Origin: Gemmatimonadaceae bacterium | Lineage (GTDB): Bacteria > Gemmatimonadota > Gemmatimonadetes > Gemmatimonadales > Gemmatimonadaceae | Direction of reading: 5' to 3' | Assembly: GCA_014379355.1 (NCBI GenBank) | Contig: JACMLX010000083.1 | Span: 1-64,000 of the forward strand | Length of the DNA: 64,000 nucleotides | Part shown: piece after piece, positions 20,078 through 31,720 of the stretch | Layout: each line of letters begins with the position of its first letter | Numbering within the stretch: the stretch's first letter is position 1 | Notes under the pieces: model-generated | Databases searched by the model: none | What the model was told of the DNA's origin: nothing | Seen by the model: the letters and a program-made list of their open reading frames with translations, nothing else | Program-made: the position numbers and the translations under genes

Positions 20078-20572
20078 ATGCCACCACTTTCGCCGTACCG
20101 CTCCCTTCCCGCCGAGCGCCGTGTCGCGCTCGTCGCCTACGAAATCAAGACGCAGCGGGAGGCGCGGTCGATTTTCATCCAGCGCCTCGTTGGTCGCGGT
20201 GGCGGATTCCGTCCCGCCTCGTTCCAGAACTGGCCGGCCGAGCGATTGGCGCAGGAAGTCGTGCGCCTGAAGGTCGAGTCGGCGCAGGACGAACTGGGCC
20301 TGATGCAGACGCTGTACGTGGATCTCGAACCGGCCATCCAGTCAACGTTTCTCGACGCGGCCGGCGTCAAGCACGACAAGGGTCGCATCGATGAAAACGC
20401 CGAGCCGCCGTTCTGCAGCGCGGATTCCGTGAAGACGGCCGCCGACGCCGCCATCGCGCAGCACGGCGACGATGGTGTGCGCTACCTGCGCACGATTCAT
20501 CGGTACGCGTCGGAGTCGTGGCCGGGGCTCGAAGACGTGATCGCCGCCCTCGAACCGCCCTCGGCAGCGTAG
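20078..20572 (+). CDS. Hypothetical protein
   Basis: In-frame start MPPLSPYRSLPAERRVALVAYEIKTQREARS; isolated plus-strand gene, no recognised domain. Confidence 0.6.
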   Translation: MPPLSPYRSLPAERRVALVAYEIKTQREARSIFIQRLVGRGGGFRPASFQNWPAERLAQEVVRLKVESAQDELGLMQTLYVDLEPAIQSTFLDAAGVKHDKGRIDENAEPPFCSADSVKTAADAAIAQHGDDGVRYLRTIHRYASESWPGLEDVIAALEPPSAA

Positions 20573-20589
20573 AGTCGGTGCGAGTGCCT

Positions 20590-20622
20590 GAACGTCGTCG
20601 CGCTCTCAGGCGCGACGCGTTC
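20590..20622. terminator. Hairpin between convergent genes
   Basis: GAACGtCGTCGCGC-tctcag-GCGCGACGCGTTC between the 20572 and 20675 stops; no clear T-tract. Confidence 0.4.
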
Positions 20623-20674
20623 CGTTATGCAGGAGTCACGCTCGGTTGCGTCATTCGCACAACGAAGCTGAATG

Positions 20675-22993
20675 TCACTTCGGCATCGGCATGTTCATTG
20701 ACGGCCCGCTGCCGGAGGGCGTCGTCCTGAACGGCACCGGCGGCCGATTGAGCACCGTCGGCTGCCCGCCCTGCACGATCTCGTAATACCGATTCGCCGC
20801 GAGGTTCGTGAACGCGGCGCGCGAGAGCGCCTTGTCGGGCCAGCGAACGCGCACCTCCTTCACCGTCGTGGCGGCGCCAAGGCCGACATGCATCTCGAGC
20901 GGGCCGGCGCCGAACGATCCGCCGGTGCCGACCGTGCGATGGATGCTGCGCATCCTCCCCGCTGAATCCGCGACGATCAACTCCAGTCGCGCGCCGATGG
21001 CGCTGCGGTTTGCACTGCGGCCCTGCAATTTGAGCGTGATCCAGGCGTTGCCCGGCCAGCGTCCGGGATTGCCGAACAACACGCTGCTGGAGTTGTCGCC
21101 TTCATACGCACCGCCGATTTCGATGAAGACATCCTGATTGCCATCGCGATCGAGATCGGCGAACGCTGTGCCGTGGCCCTTCTGGATGTGCCCAAAGCCG
21201 CCGGGTGCCGTGACTTCCTCGAAGCGCGCGCCGCCGACACTGTGGAACATGCGATTGGGAATTGCGGTGCGCAGATCCGGATTGCCCGTACCGATGTAGA
21301 AGTCGAGCCATCCATCGTTGTCCAGACCGCCGAAGTTGCTGCCCATGCCATAGATCACCTTCCCGTCGAGTCCCACACGCTTCGAGACATCCTCGAAGGT
21401 GCCGTCGCCGCGATTGTGATAGAGCTTCGACATCTCGACGCCGAGCTGCTGGCCATTCATGGTGACCTGGAGCGGCAGGCCGAGGAATTCGCGCGCGACC
21501 ATTTCGTGCATCGCGGCGTTCACATCGTACGCCGGCACGAAGAGGTCCTCGAAGCCATCGTTGTCGAAGTCGAAGAACCAGGTCGAGAATGACGCGATCG
21601 GCTTCTCGACGCCGGCCGCGGCCGTCCGCTCCTCGAAGCGCCACTTGCCGTCCGGACCTGCTCCGCGATTCATGTACAGGCGATTCTTGTCGAACAGCAC
21701 GGACACGTAGAGATCCGGCAACCCATCGTTGTTTACATCGCCCCACGTCGCACCCTTCGCGAAGGCATCGAAGTTCAATCCGGCATCGGCCGACACTTCG
21801 GTGAAGGTGCCGTTGCCGTTGTTGTGAAAGAGTTTCGAGCGCAGTGGCGGCGTGCCTTTCAGCTTCGCGTACGACTCGTACGCGACGAAGAGATCGAGAT
21901 TGCCGTCCAGATCGTAGTCGGCCCACGCGGCGGAGTTGGTGCCGCCGAGTGAAAAGAGTCCGGCATCGACCGTGACGTCCTCGAAATGACCGGCACCGTC
22001 GTTGCGCAGCAGCGAGAACGGGAACTGTCCGGCATCGCCCAACCACGCGCCACGCAATACGAGCACATCGTCATCACCGTCGTTGTCGAAATCGGCGTGT
22101 GTGATGTTCAGGCCACCCGTGATGCCCTCGAGTCCGGCATCGGCCGTCCTGTCGGTGTAGCCACCGTGGCCGTCGGCGAGGAACACATGCATCGGATCGT
22201 CAAAACCCCACGACGATGTCATCACGTCGAGCAGACCATCGCCGTTCAGGTCTTCGATGACCACGCCACCTGCGTGCCCGAACACATCGAGACCCACGTT
22301 GTGTGCGATGTTGGGGAATTCCGGGAACGCATCGGACGCACCGAGGCCGATGTTCGGCACGAGTAACGCCGGCGGGACACTGTCCGGATAGTTGCCGATC
22401 TGCAGGTGCGCGAGGTTGAGCAGCCACTGCGAGCCGCGGTCATCGGGAAACTGCTGCAGCAACTTCGTGTAGCGTTCGATCGCACCGCGCGCACCTTCCT
22501 GCTTCTTGTGGCGGGCGCCACCCTTGAGCGGCAGGATGCAGATGTTCGCCGCCGCATCGGTGGTGCAGTTCTCCACTTCACCGAGGCGCAGGTACGCGAT
22601 CGCGAGCAGATCGAACGTCGATTTGTTGGCGGGCTTGATGTGATCCCACGACATGCCGGATTCGAGCAGGATCGTCTCGAGCCCGCCGATCGCCTCGCGC
22701 ACCTTGCCGGCGCGCAGCAACTCTTCCGCGAGCTGCGTGCGCAGCTTGAGCTGATCGTCGCCCTGTCGGCCGACGATCAGCGACTGCAATTCCGTCGCGC
22801 GCTCGAGGTTGAGAAAGCTGTTGGAGCTCGGATATTCACGTCCACGCGCTGCCACCGCGCGCAGCGTTTCGATCAGGCGCAGCGAGCCGGCCGTCTGTTC
22901 GCGTTGTCGCGGCCTGGCGGCGGCTTCCTGTCGGCATCCGAGAAAACTGAGGCACGCCGCCAGATGCATGAAGAACGTGGCGCCGGTGCGCAT
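20675..22993 (-). CDS. FG-GAP/VCBS repeat protein with C-terminal ASPIC/UnbV domain (CRTAC1-like), lipoprotein
   Basis: Repeated DxDxDG calcium-binding repeats; C-terminus GNAWITLKLQGRSANRSAIGARLELIVADSAGRMRSIHRTVGTGGSFGAGPLEMHVGLG; TPR-like N-terminus; start inferred from MRTGATFFMHLAACLSFLGC. Confidence 0.9.
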   Translation of the reverse strand: MRTGATFFMHLAACLSFLGCRQEAAARPRQREQTAGSLRLIETLRAVAARGREYPSSNSFLNLERATELQSLIVGRQGDDQLKLRTQLAEELLRAGKVREAIGGLETILLESGMSWDHIKPANKSTFDLLAIAYLRLGEVENCTTDAAANICILPLKGGARHKKQEGARGAIERYTKLLQQFPDDRGSQWLLNLAHLQIGNYPDSVPPALLVPNIGLGASDAFPEFPNIAHNVGLDVFGHAGGVVIEDLNGDGLLDVMTSSWGFDDPMHVFLADGHGGYTDRTADAGLEGITGGLNITHADFDNDGDDDVLVLRGAWLGDAGQFPFSLLRNDGAGHFEDVTVDAGLFSLGGTNSAAWADYDLDGNLDLFVAYESYAKLKGTPPLRSKLFHNNGNGTFTEVSADAGLNFDAFAKGATWGDVNNDGLPDLYVSVLFDKNRLYMNRGAGPDGKWRFEERTAAAGVEKPIASFSTWFFDFDNDGFEDLFVPAYDVNAAMHEMVAREFLGLPLQVTMNGQQLGVEMSKLYHNRGDGTFEDVSKRVGLDGKVIYGMGSNFGGLDNDGWLDFYIGTGNPDLRTAIPNRMFHSVGGARFEEVTAPGGFGHIQKGHGTAFADLDRDGNQDVFIEIGGAYEGDNSSSVLFGNPGRWPGNAWITLKLQGRSANRSAIGARLELIVADSAGRMRSIHRTVGTGGSFGAGPLEMHVGLGAATTVKEVRVRWPDKALSRAAFTNLAANRYYEIVQGGQPTVLNRPPVPFRTTPSGSGPSMNMPMPK

Positions 22994-23170
22994 GGGGCTC
23001 GCGAAACACAACATGAACGCTTCATGAAAGGGGATGCAGATATGTTCGGGGGTGGTAGTGAAAATCGCCAGCCTGCGCTGCACATTCAGCGGGGGACGCG
23101 AGGCTGCCAGCTATTCCCGCCGCACGCCCGACCTGCGAGATACGTCAGATCTGCAGACGATGGCGGACGA

Positions 23171-25491
<2,321 letters not shown>

Positions 25492-25492
<1 letters not shown>

Positions 25493-26634
25493 CAGTAGCG
25501 CGCCGTGGCCGGCTGAAACGTGCGCCAGCTGTGCCAGAATTCCTGACTCGCGTTGATGGGCGCGAGATTCCCGGCCGGCCCTTTGCCGTTCAGTGCGTAC
25601 GCCGCCTGCGCGCTGACCAGTGAATCGCCACGGAGCGCGAACTGTGTCGCAGCATCCGGTCGCTGGAACGCGAAATAGCTGACGGTGTCGGGGCCGAGTG
25701 CCAGCACGATCGGCACGCCACCGACGGTGTCGTTGATGACACGTTCACGGCGCAAGCGCTTCCAGTCGTACGCCTTGGCCGCACCGCCCTGCGCGACACC
25801 CACGACCCACGACTTGTCGCGCCACGACGCCGTATCGGTACCGGTGAGGCCACCGGCACGCGTGCCACGTTCATAGGCATAGTCCTTTGCGTACTCGCTC
25901 GTGAACGCCGGATCGGCCTGCATCACCAGCGTCTCCGGATGCAACTTCATCCACTGCTTGAGCGACACCTGCACGCTCGGCAGTTCCGGCATCGCGGCGC
26001 CTTTGCGCGGACCGATGATTGCCTCGCCATTGGCCTGGCGCCACCAGCTGCCGGTGGTGCGATCCTCGAACATCGCGTTGAAGTGATCCATGCCGACGAG
26101 CCGGAACGTCTCGAGCGAATCGTGCACGGTCGGGCGAAACACGCGCCCTGTGCGACAGACCGTGCAATAACTCACGAGAATCGGCTTGCCGGCGAGTGTG
26201 TCGCGGACCTGATGGTGATACCCGATGTACTGCAACGGATACGCGCGTGACTGACCGTCCATCTCGATGCCGACGACGAGGCGATCCGGCGCCACCGTGT
26301 TGGCCGATGCCGGCTGCATGTTGACGACGGTCGGCTGCAGGAACATGTGATCTGCAGCCATCCGGAAGTTGAACGCGTACGTCACGCCGGCGACGACCAG
26401 CAGCGCGACGGGCACCACGTATCGCAGGCGTCCCGGACTGCGCCATGCCGGCAACAGCCCGGCCAGCACCATCAGTCCGAACACGCTTCGCGCCGCCCAG
26501 CGCCATTGATACAACGCGTATGCCAGTTCGATGCTTCGCATCCGCTGGCTGCCCGGCATCGGCATGATGAAATACACGAGCGCAATCTCGAGCACGACAA
26601 GTCCGATCGAGCCGACCCAGAACAAGGCCTTCAT
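25492..26634 (-). CDS. DUF3179 domain membrane protein
   Basis: N-terminal TM segments then PVRDTLAGKPILVSYCTVCRTGRVF-type DUF3179 core; stop and next start overlap (TGATG). Confidence 0.82.
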
Positions 26635-28262
26635 CGTACTTCTCCCATCCGTGCGAGTGCGAGTGCGACGCCGTTCGTCCAGCCGAAACCATCCTGCGTC
26701 GGATACTCACCGCCGCCGGCCGGTCGCGTCAGGTCGAGCACGTCGTACTTCTCGGTCATCTTGCCGACTGCCGCGTAAGTGCGACGATTGAGCGTGAGCC
26801 ATCGATCGCGCGCCATGTCGGCCAGATCGGCTCGACCGTACCGTCGCACGCCTTCCATGCCGATCCACTGCAGCGGCGGCCAGCCGTTCGGCGCATCCCA
26901 TTGCTGGCCCGAGCGAATCAACGTCGTCACGAATCCGCCGGGGCGCAGAAAGTCGCGTTCGAGTCGCGCGGCCACTGCCTTGCCCTGCTCTGCCGATGCG
27001 AGTCCGAAGTACAGCGGTGCGGCCGCCGCCATAGTTGGGCGATCCGTGACACGTTCACCCGTCTTCCAGCGCACGTCGTAGAAAAATCCACTCTTCGCGT
27101 CCCACGCCGCCGCCATCAGTGCCTTCTGTCGGGCAGCGGCGGCGGCGTCGAATTTCACCGCGATCAGCGAATCACCGGCCGCGTTCCTCACTCGTCGAAA
27201 CGCCGCGATGGTGCGTTCAGTGTGATACAGAAGGCTGTTCAGGTCGATCGGCGCGAGATCAGTCGTCTCGAGGGTGCGCAGGTCGGTGGTGTCACGCATC
27301 CATCGACTGGAGAAATCCCATCCACTTTCTGCCGCTGCGCGAATGTTGCGATAGAGCGGTGCGCGCTTCGCGTCGGGCAGTGATTCGCCGAGCAGATAGT
27401 CCTCGCGATACGACTCCGGACGCGGCTCCGGGCGATCATCCCAGTAGCGATTGAGCAGCGCACCGTCACGCATCCGGACGGCACGACGATTGGCCTCGCC
27501 GGGCGCCAGCACTGCAGCGCCGTCCATCCAGAACGCATACTCCGCTTCCATCGCGTCGAGATACTTCAAGGCCTGCGTCGTATCCGTCGCGGTGGCGTAC
27601 AAGCCCACCATCGCGGCGAAGTACGGAGGCTGGCTGCGGCCGAGATAGTAGGTGCGATTCCCGTTCGGAATGTGACCGACCGTCGAGATCAGATTCGCGA
27701 AGTTGTCGAGCATGTTGCCCACCAGGTCAGTGCGCTTGCTGTCGATCAGGCCGAGCATGGTGAAGTACGAATCCCAGTAATAGACCTCGCGGAATCGGCC
27801 GCCGGGCACGACGTACGGCTTCGGCATCGGGATCAGCGACGAGCGCGCGTCGGTGGAATCGGCGGCGCGTGTCAGCAGCGGCCAGAGATCGCGGATGTGC
27901 TGCTCCATGCCGGTCGTCGACGTGCTGCCCGGGACCGTGGCGGCGGGCATCGGCTGCGTGAACCATCGATTCACGAACACCTTCAGGTCGAAATCCGCCG
28001 CACCCTTCTCGGCATCGTAGCGCGCGCGCAGCGGCGCCGGCGCTTCGAGCGGACGCGCATCGACGAACGTTTTCGAGTCGGCGAAGAGGTGCGCCATCTG
28101 CACGTCGTGGAAGAGCGACCCGAGGTCGTGCGCGGGGTCGTATCCGCCCACTGCGTTCGGATTGCGCGACACCCAGGCACTCGTCTGGGTGACCGTCTTG
28201 CAGGCAGGCAGCACGAGCGCAACGCCAAGACCCATCAGGAACGCTCCGGCACGATATCTCAA
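26631..28262 (-). CDS. Trehalase (GH37), lipoprotein-like
   Basis: GGRFREVYYWDSYFTMLGL and QWDAPNGWPPLQWIGMEG trehalase signatures; TTG at 28262 overlaps the upstream MFS stop (TTGA); alternative ATG at 28235. Confidence 0.88.
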   Translation of the reverse strand: MRYRAGAFLMGLGVALVLPACKTVTQTSAWVSRNPNAVGGYDPAHDLGSLFHDVQMAHLFADSKTFVDARPLEAPAPLRARYDAEKGAADFDLKVFVNRWFTQPMPAATVPGSTSTTGMEQHIRDLWPLLTRAADSTDARSSLIPMPKPYVVPGGRFREVYYWDSYFTMLGLIDSKRTDLVGNMLDNFANLISTVGHIPNGNRTYYLGRSQPPYFAAMVGLYATATDTTQALKYLDAMEAEYAFWMDGAAVLAPGEANRRAVRMRDGALLNRYWDDRPEPRPESYREDYLLGESLPDAKRAPLYRNIRAAAESGWDFSSRWMRDTTDLRTLETTDLAPIDLNSLLYHTERTIAAFRRVRNAAGDSLIAVKFDAAAAARQKALMAAAWDAKSGFFYDVRWKTGERVTDRPTMAAAAPLYFGLASAEQGKAVAARLERDFLRPGGFVTTLIRSGQQWDAPNGWPPLQWIGMEGVRRYGRADLADMARDRWLTLNRRTYAAVGKMTEKYDVLDLTRPAGGGEYPTQDGFGWTNGVALALARMGEVR

Positions 28263-29617
28263 TGTGGGGCCACCGAACTGAGGATGACATCCGAGGTGGC
28301 GCGACGGGGCGCCACCGTCACGAACGCGCAGGCGACGGCGGCACAGGCCAGCAATGCACCCGCGAGGCGGATGACGTTGGCCGGATTGCCACCGAGCAGT
28401 GGTTCGTAAAAGAACGGGAGCGTGACGTTCTGAATGAGCATCGGGATCACGATGAACATGTTGAACACACCCATATACACACCAACGCGATCTTTGGGGA
28501 TCGAGTCGGACAGCATGACGTACGGATTGCCCATCATGCTGCCCCACGCGAGGCCGATGCCGAGCATCGGGACGAACAGCAGCGTGCGACTCTGGATCGA
28601 GGGTATGACGAGCATCGCAACGGAAGCGGCCACGAGCGCGATGACGTGCATCCACTTCGCACCGATGCGGCGCGTGATCGGGATCATCGCGAAGGCGGCG
28701 ATGAACGCGATGAAGTTGTAGAACGCGCCGACCTGTCCGGTGACCAGTCCCGCCTCGCGGAACCCCGGCGACAACGGATCCTTGGTCTGGAAGAGTGTCA
28801 GCGCAAGCGCCGGTGCGATGTAGATCCAGTAGCAGAACATCGCGTACCACTGGAAGAACTTCATCACCGCCATCTGCCGCATCGTGGTGGGCATGTCGCG
28901 GAATGCGTCGGCGATTTCCTTGAGCGTGTGGCCGAACCCTTTCGGCATCGCCTCGATGCGCGTGCGTTCGTCGGGCGAGAGCGGCAACTCCGGGGTCGTC
29001 TTCACGGACCAGAGAATCGACAGGATCGAAAAGGCAGCGCCCATCATGAAGGCGAGCATCGTGATCGTCGGAATGCCGCGATCGTTCACCGCGTCGCGAT
29101 TCATGCCCATGAACACCAGCAGCGACGGCGTGATGTACGACAGTGTCTGGCCCAGACCGGTGAACGCACTCTGCGTCAGGAACCCGAGCGACGTCTGCGC
29201 GCCCACGAGCCGATCGGAGACATACGCGCGATAGGGCTCCATGGTGATGTTGTTGGCCGCATCGAGCACCCACAGGATGCCGGCCGCCATCCACAGCGTG
29301 CGGCTGAACGGCATCGCGAACAGCGATAGCGAACAGAGGATCGCACCGATCAGGAAGTATGGCGTGCGACGACCACGCGGGCTGAGCGTGCGATCACTCA
29401 TCGCACCGATGATCGGCTGCACGATGAGTCCCGTGATCGGCCCCGCCAGGTAGAGGAACGGCAGGTTTGCTTCATCGGCGCCGAGATAGCGATAGATCGG
29501 ACTCATGTTGCCCTGCTGCAGTCCGAAGCTGTACTGGATGCCGAAGAACCCGATGTTCATGTTCACGATCTGCCCGAACGTGAGATGCACCTTCGGACTC
29601 GGGGACGCCATGGACAT
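28259..29617 (-). CDS. MFS transporter, SLC45-like (paralogue of 18485 gene)
   Basis: [57 protein letters not shown]; start [11 protein letters not shown]. Confidence 0.88.
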   Translation of the reverse strand: MSMASPSPKVHLTFGQIVNMNIGFFGIQYSFGLQQGNMSPIYRYLGADEANLPFLYLAGPITGLIVQPIIGAMSDRTLSPRGRRTPYFLIGAILCSLSLFAMPFSRTLWMAAGILWVLDAANNITMEPYRAYVSDRLVGAQTSLGFLTQSAFTGLGQTLSYITPSLLVFMGMNRDAVNDRGIPTITMLAFMMGAAFSILSILWSVKTTPELPLSPDERTRIEAMPKGFGHTLKEIADAFRDMPTTMRQMAVMKFFQWYAMFCYWIYIAPALALTLFQTKDPLSPGFREAGLVTGQVGAFYNFIAFIAAFAMIPITRRIGAKWMHVIALVAASVAMLVIPSIQSRTLLFVPMLGIGLAWGSMMGNPYVMLSDSIPKDRVGVYMGVFNMFIVIPMLIQNVTLPFFYEPLLGGNPANVIRLAGALLACAAVACAFVTVAPRRATSDVILSSVAPH

Positions 29618-29672
29618 CAGTGAAGCCTCGCTCGCGTGATCGGATGCCGGGAACCGTGGCCGTGACGCTGCC

Positions 29673-29680
29673 AGTATAAT
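29673..29680. promoter_or_regulatory. Candidate -10 element(s) in a divergent intergenic region
   Basis: Plus strand TATAAT (29675-29680); minus strand reads ATTATACT giving TATACT on the same bases; lies between divergent genes starting at 29617(-) and about 29698(+). Confidence 0.45.
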
Positions 29681-29697
29681 GTCTGGGCGTTCACCAC

Positions 29698-30864
29698 CTG
29701 CACCATCCGCGCACGAGGCGTCCCCTGACGATCCCGCACGTTCCCGATGCGATCGCGCTGCTCCGCGCACTGAGTGGGCCACGCGGCATTCACGCGTCGC
29801 AGGCCAGCACTGCGAACTACCGGGCCATCTTTGCCCGCGATGGTGTCATGGCGGGCATTGCAGGGCTCCTGCTGGGCGATGTCAGGGTCACGGCCGGTCT
29901 CGCGCACACCCTGGAAGGGCTGCGCGACACGCAGGGCGCCGAGGGGCAGATTGCATCGAACTTCGAGCTGCGCGACGGCCAGCCGCCACACGTCAGTTTC
30001 GGTTCGCTCGCCCCGCGGATCGACGGCGCCACGTGGTACCTCGTCGGCGTGGCGCTGGCGGCCCGGCGCGGCGCGATCAATCCCGATGATTTCGAGGACT
30101 CCGTGCATGCCACCGTGCGTGTACTCGATGCCCTCGAGTACAACGGCCGGCACCTGATCTACATCCCGACCGGTGGCAACTGGGCCGACGAATACATCTA
30201 CGACGGCTATATCCTCTATGACCAGGTGCTGCGAGCATGGGCGCTGCGATTGCTCGGCGTGACATACGAGGAACACGCATGGGCGGAGAAGGCGGCGCGG
30301 ATCGCCGCGCGCATCGATGAGAGCTTCTGGCCCACGGCGCGATCGGCACGATGCCATCCGATCGCCTCCTTCTCGCCGGTGGTGAGGCGCGACATCTTCG
30401 ACCTCGCCGCGTGCAGCCTGCTCGCGCTGTCGGATCTCGCACCGGCGATGAGCCACGCTGCGCTCGACTGGATCACGACCGAGTTTCTCGATGCGGGCAA
30501 GCTGCCGCCAGCGTTTCATCCCGTGATCGACGAAGGTGACGCGGACTGGCCAGCGCTCCGGCGCTATCATCTGCACGAATTCCGCAATCGTCCGTACGAG
30601 TATCACAACGGCGGCATCTGGCCGATCTGGCTCGGCTGGCTGGCGCTCGCGTTGGCACACACGGAGCGCACCGCCGCACTCGAGACGCTCCGGCAGCTCG
30701 CGGCGGCGCAGCTCACCGCGACGCCATCGTACGGTTTCGAGGAGTACTTCCACGGCGCCACCGGCCAGGCGCTCGGCACACCGCACATGGCCTATTCCGC
30801 CACGGGTATCGTGTTCCTCGAGGTGGCGGCGCACGCAGACACGCGCGCACTGTTCTCGACATGA
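29698..30864 (+). CDS. (alpha/alpha)6-type glycoside hydrolase, invertase/amylo-alpha-1,6-glucosidase-like (start uncertain)
   Basis: ORF track begins at ATG 29848, but in-frame open sequence upstream encodes LTIPHVPDAIALLRALSGPRGIHASQASTANYRAIFARDGVMAG. YEYHNGGIWPIWLGWLALAL and GTPHMAYSATGIVFLEVA motifs. Confidence 0.7.
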   Translation: MHHPRTRRPLTIPHVPDAIALLRALSGPRGIHASQASTANYRAIFARDGVMAGIAGLLLGDVRVTAGLAHTLEGLRDTQGAEGQIASNFELRDGQPPHVSFGSLAPRIDGATWYLVGVALAARRGAINPDDFEDSVHATVRVLDALEYNGRHLIYIPTGGNWADEYIYDGYILYDQVLRAWALRLLGVTYEEHAWAEKAARIAARIDESFWPTARSARCHPIASFSPVVRRDIFDLAACSLLALSDLAPAMSHAALDWITTEFLDAGKLPPAFHPVIDEGDADWPALRRYHLHEFRNRPYEYHNGGIWPIWLGWLALALAHTERTAALETLRQLAAAQLTATPSYGFEEYFHGATGQALGTPHMAYSATGIVFLEVAAHADTRALFST

Positions 30865-31520
30865 GCGACACGCCGAACAAGCCGCCGCGCTCTCGTCCGG
30901 CGTCCGCCTATCAGGACCGCGCCAGGCACCTGCTCGCCGTGCTGCGCTCCGACTTCGGCCTGCCGCGAGATTCGCGCGTGGTGATCGCCGTGGCCGGTGA
31001 ATCGGGCAGCGGCAAGTCCGTCACCGCGATCGATCTCGCCGCCGAACTGAATGCGAGTGGCATCACCACCGCGATCATCCACCAGGACAACTACTTCGTC
31101 CGTCCGCCGCGCACGAATCACGAGTACCGGAAGCAGGACATCACGAGCGTGGGCCCGCTGGAAGTGCAGATGGACCTGATCCGCGAGCAGGTCCGCGCGT
31201 TCCGCGCGGCGGAGATCGTGATGGCACCGGTCGTGGATTACGCCGGCAATCGCTTCGTGACGCAGCCGCTCGACTTCACCGTCACCGACGTGCTGGTGGT
31301 GGAGGGGACGTACGCGCTCCTGCTTGGCGGCGCCGACATCGGCATCTTCCTCCAGGCGACCTACAAGGACACGGACGGCCGCCGCAGGGCGCGCAATCGG
31401 GACATCTTCGATCCGTTCGTGGACGACGTGCTCGCGATCGAGCACCGCCTCATCGCGCCACAGGCCGACGTCGCGGATATCCTGCTCGATCGGGATTTCG
31501 TGATCTCGAAGCGGATGTAG
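30861..31520 (+). CDS. Uridine kinase/phosphoribulokinase-family P-loop kinase
   Basis: VVIAVAGESGSGKSVTAIDLAAEL Walker A, HQDNYFVRPPRTNHEYR; 4-bp overlap with the upstream gene. Confidence 0.82.
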   Translation: MSDTPNKPPRSRPASAYQDRARHLLAVLRSDFGLPRDSRVVIAVAGESGSGKSVTAIDLAAELNASGITTAIIHQDNYFVRPPRTNHEYRKQDITSVGPLEVQMDLIREQVRAFRAAEIVMAPVVDYAGNRFVTQPLDFTVTDVLVVEGTYALLLGGADIGIFLQATYKDTDGRRRARNRDIFDPFVDDVLAIEHRLIAPQADVADILLDRDFVISKRM

Positions 31521-31529
31521 TATTCGAAG

Positions 31530-31713
31530 GGCAACGGCTGAATCGCAGAACTACGCAAGACGCAAAACCGCAGGTAAACCAACGGAGAGGCGCAATGAAC
31601 TGTTTATTGGGATCGGATCCCATTCAGTCATCCTTGCGCCTCTCGTGCTGTCTGACTCTGCGTTGAGCAGTTCAGTCTTGCGTCAGTTGCCGTTCTGCGA
31701 TCCAGCAGTTGCG
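31530..31713. repeat. Long imperfect palindrome E
   Basis: Left arm gcaacggctgaatcgcagaactacgcaagac...gagaggcgcaa vs reverse complement of right arm gcaactgctggatcgcagaacggcaactgacgcaagac...gagaggcgcaa; centre TGGGATCgGATCCCA (31608-31622). Confidence 0.88.
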
Positions 31714-31720
31714 GTGATCG

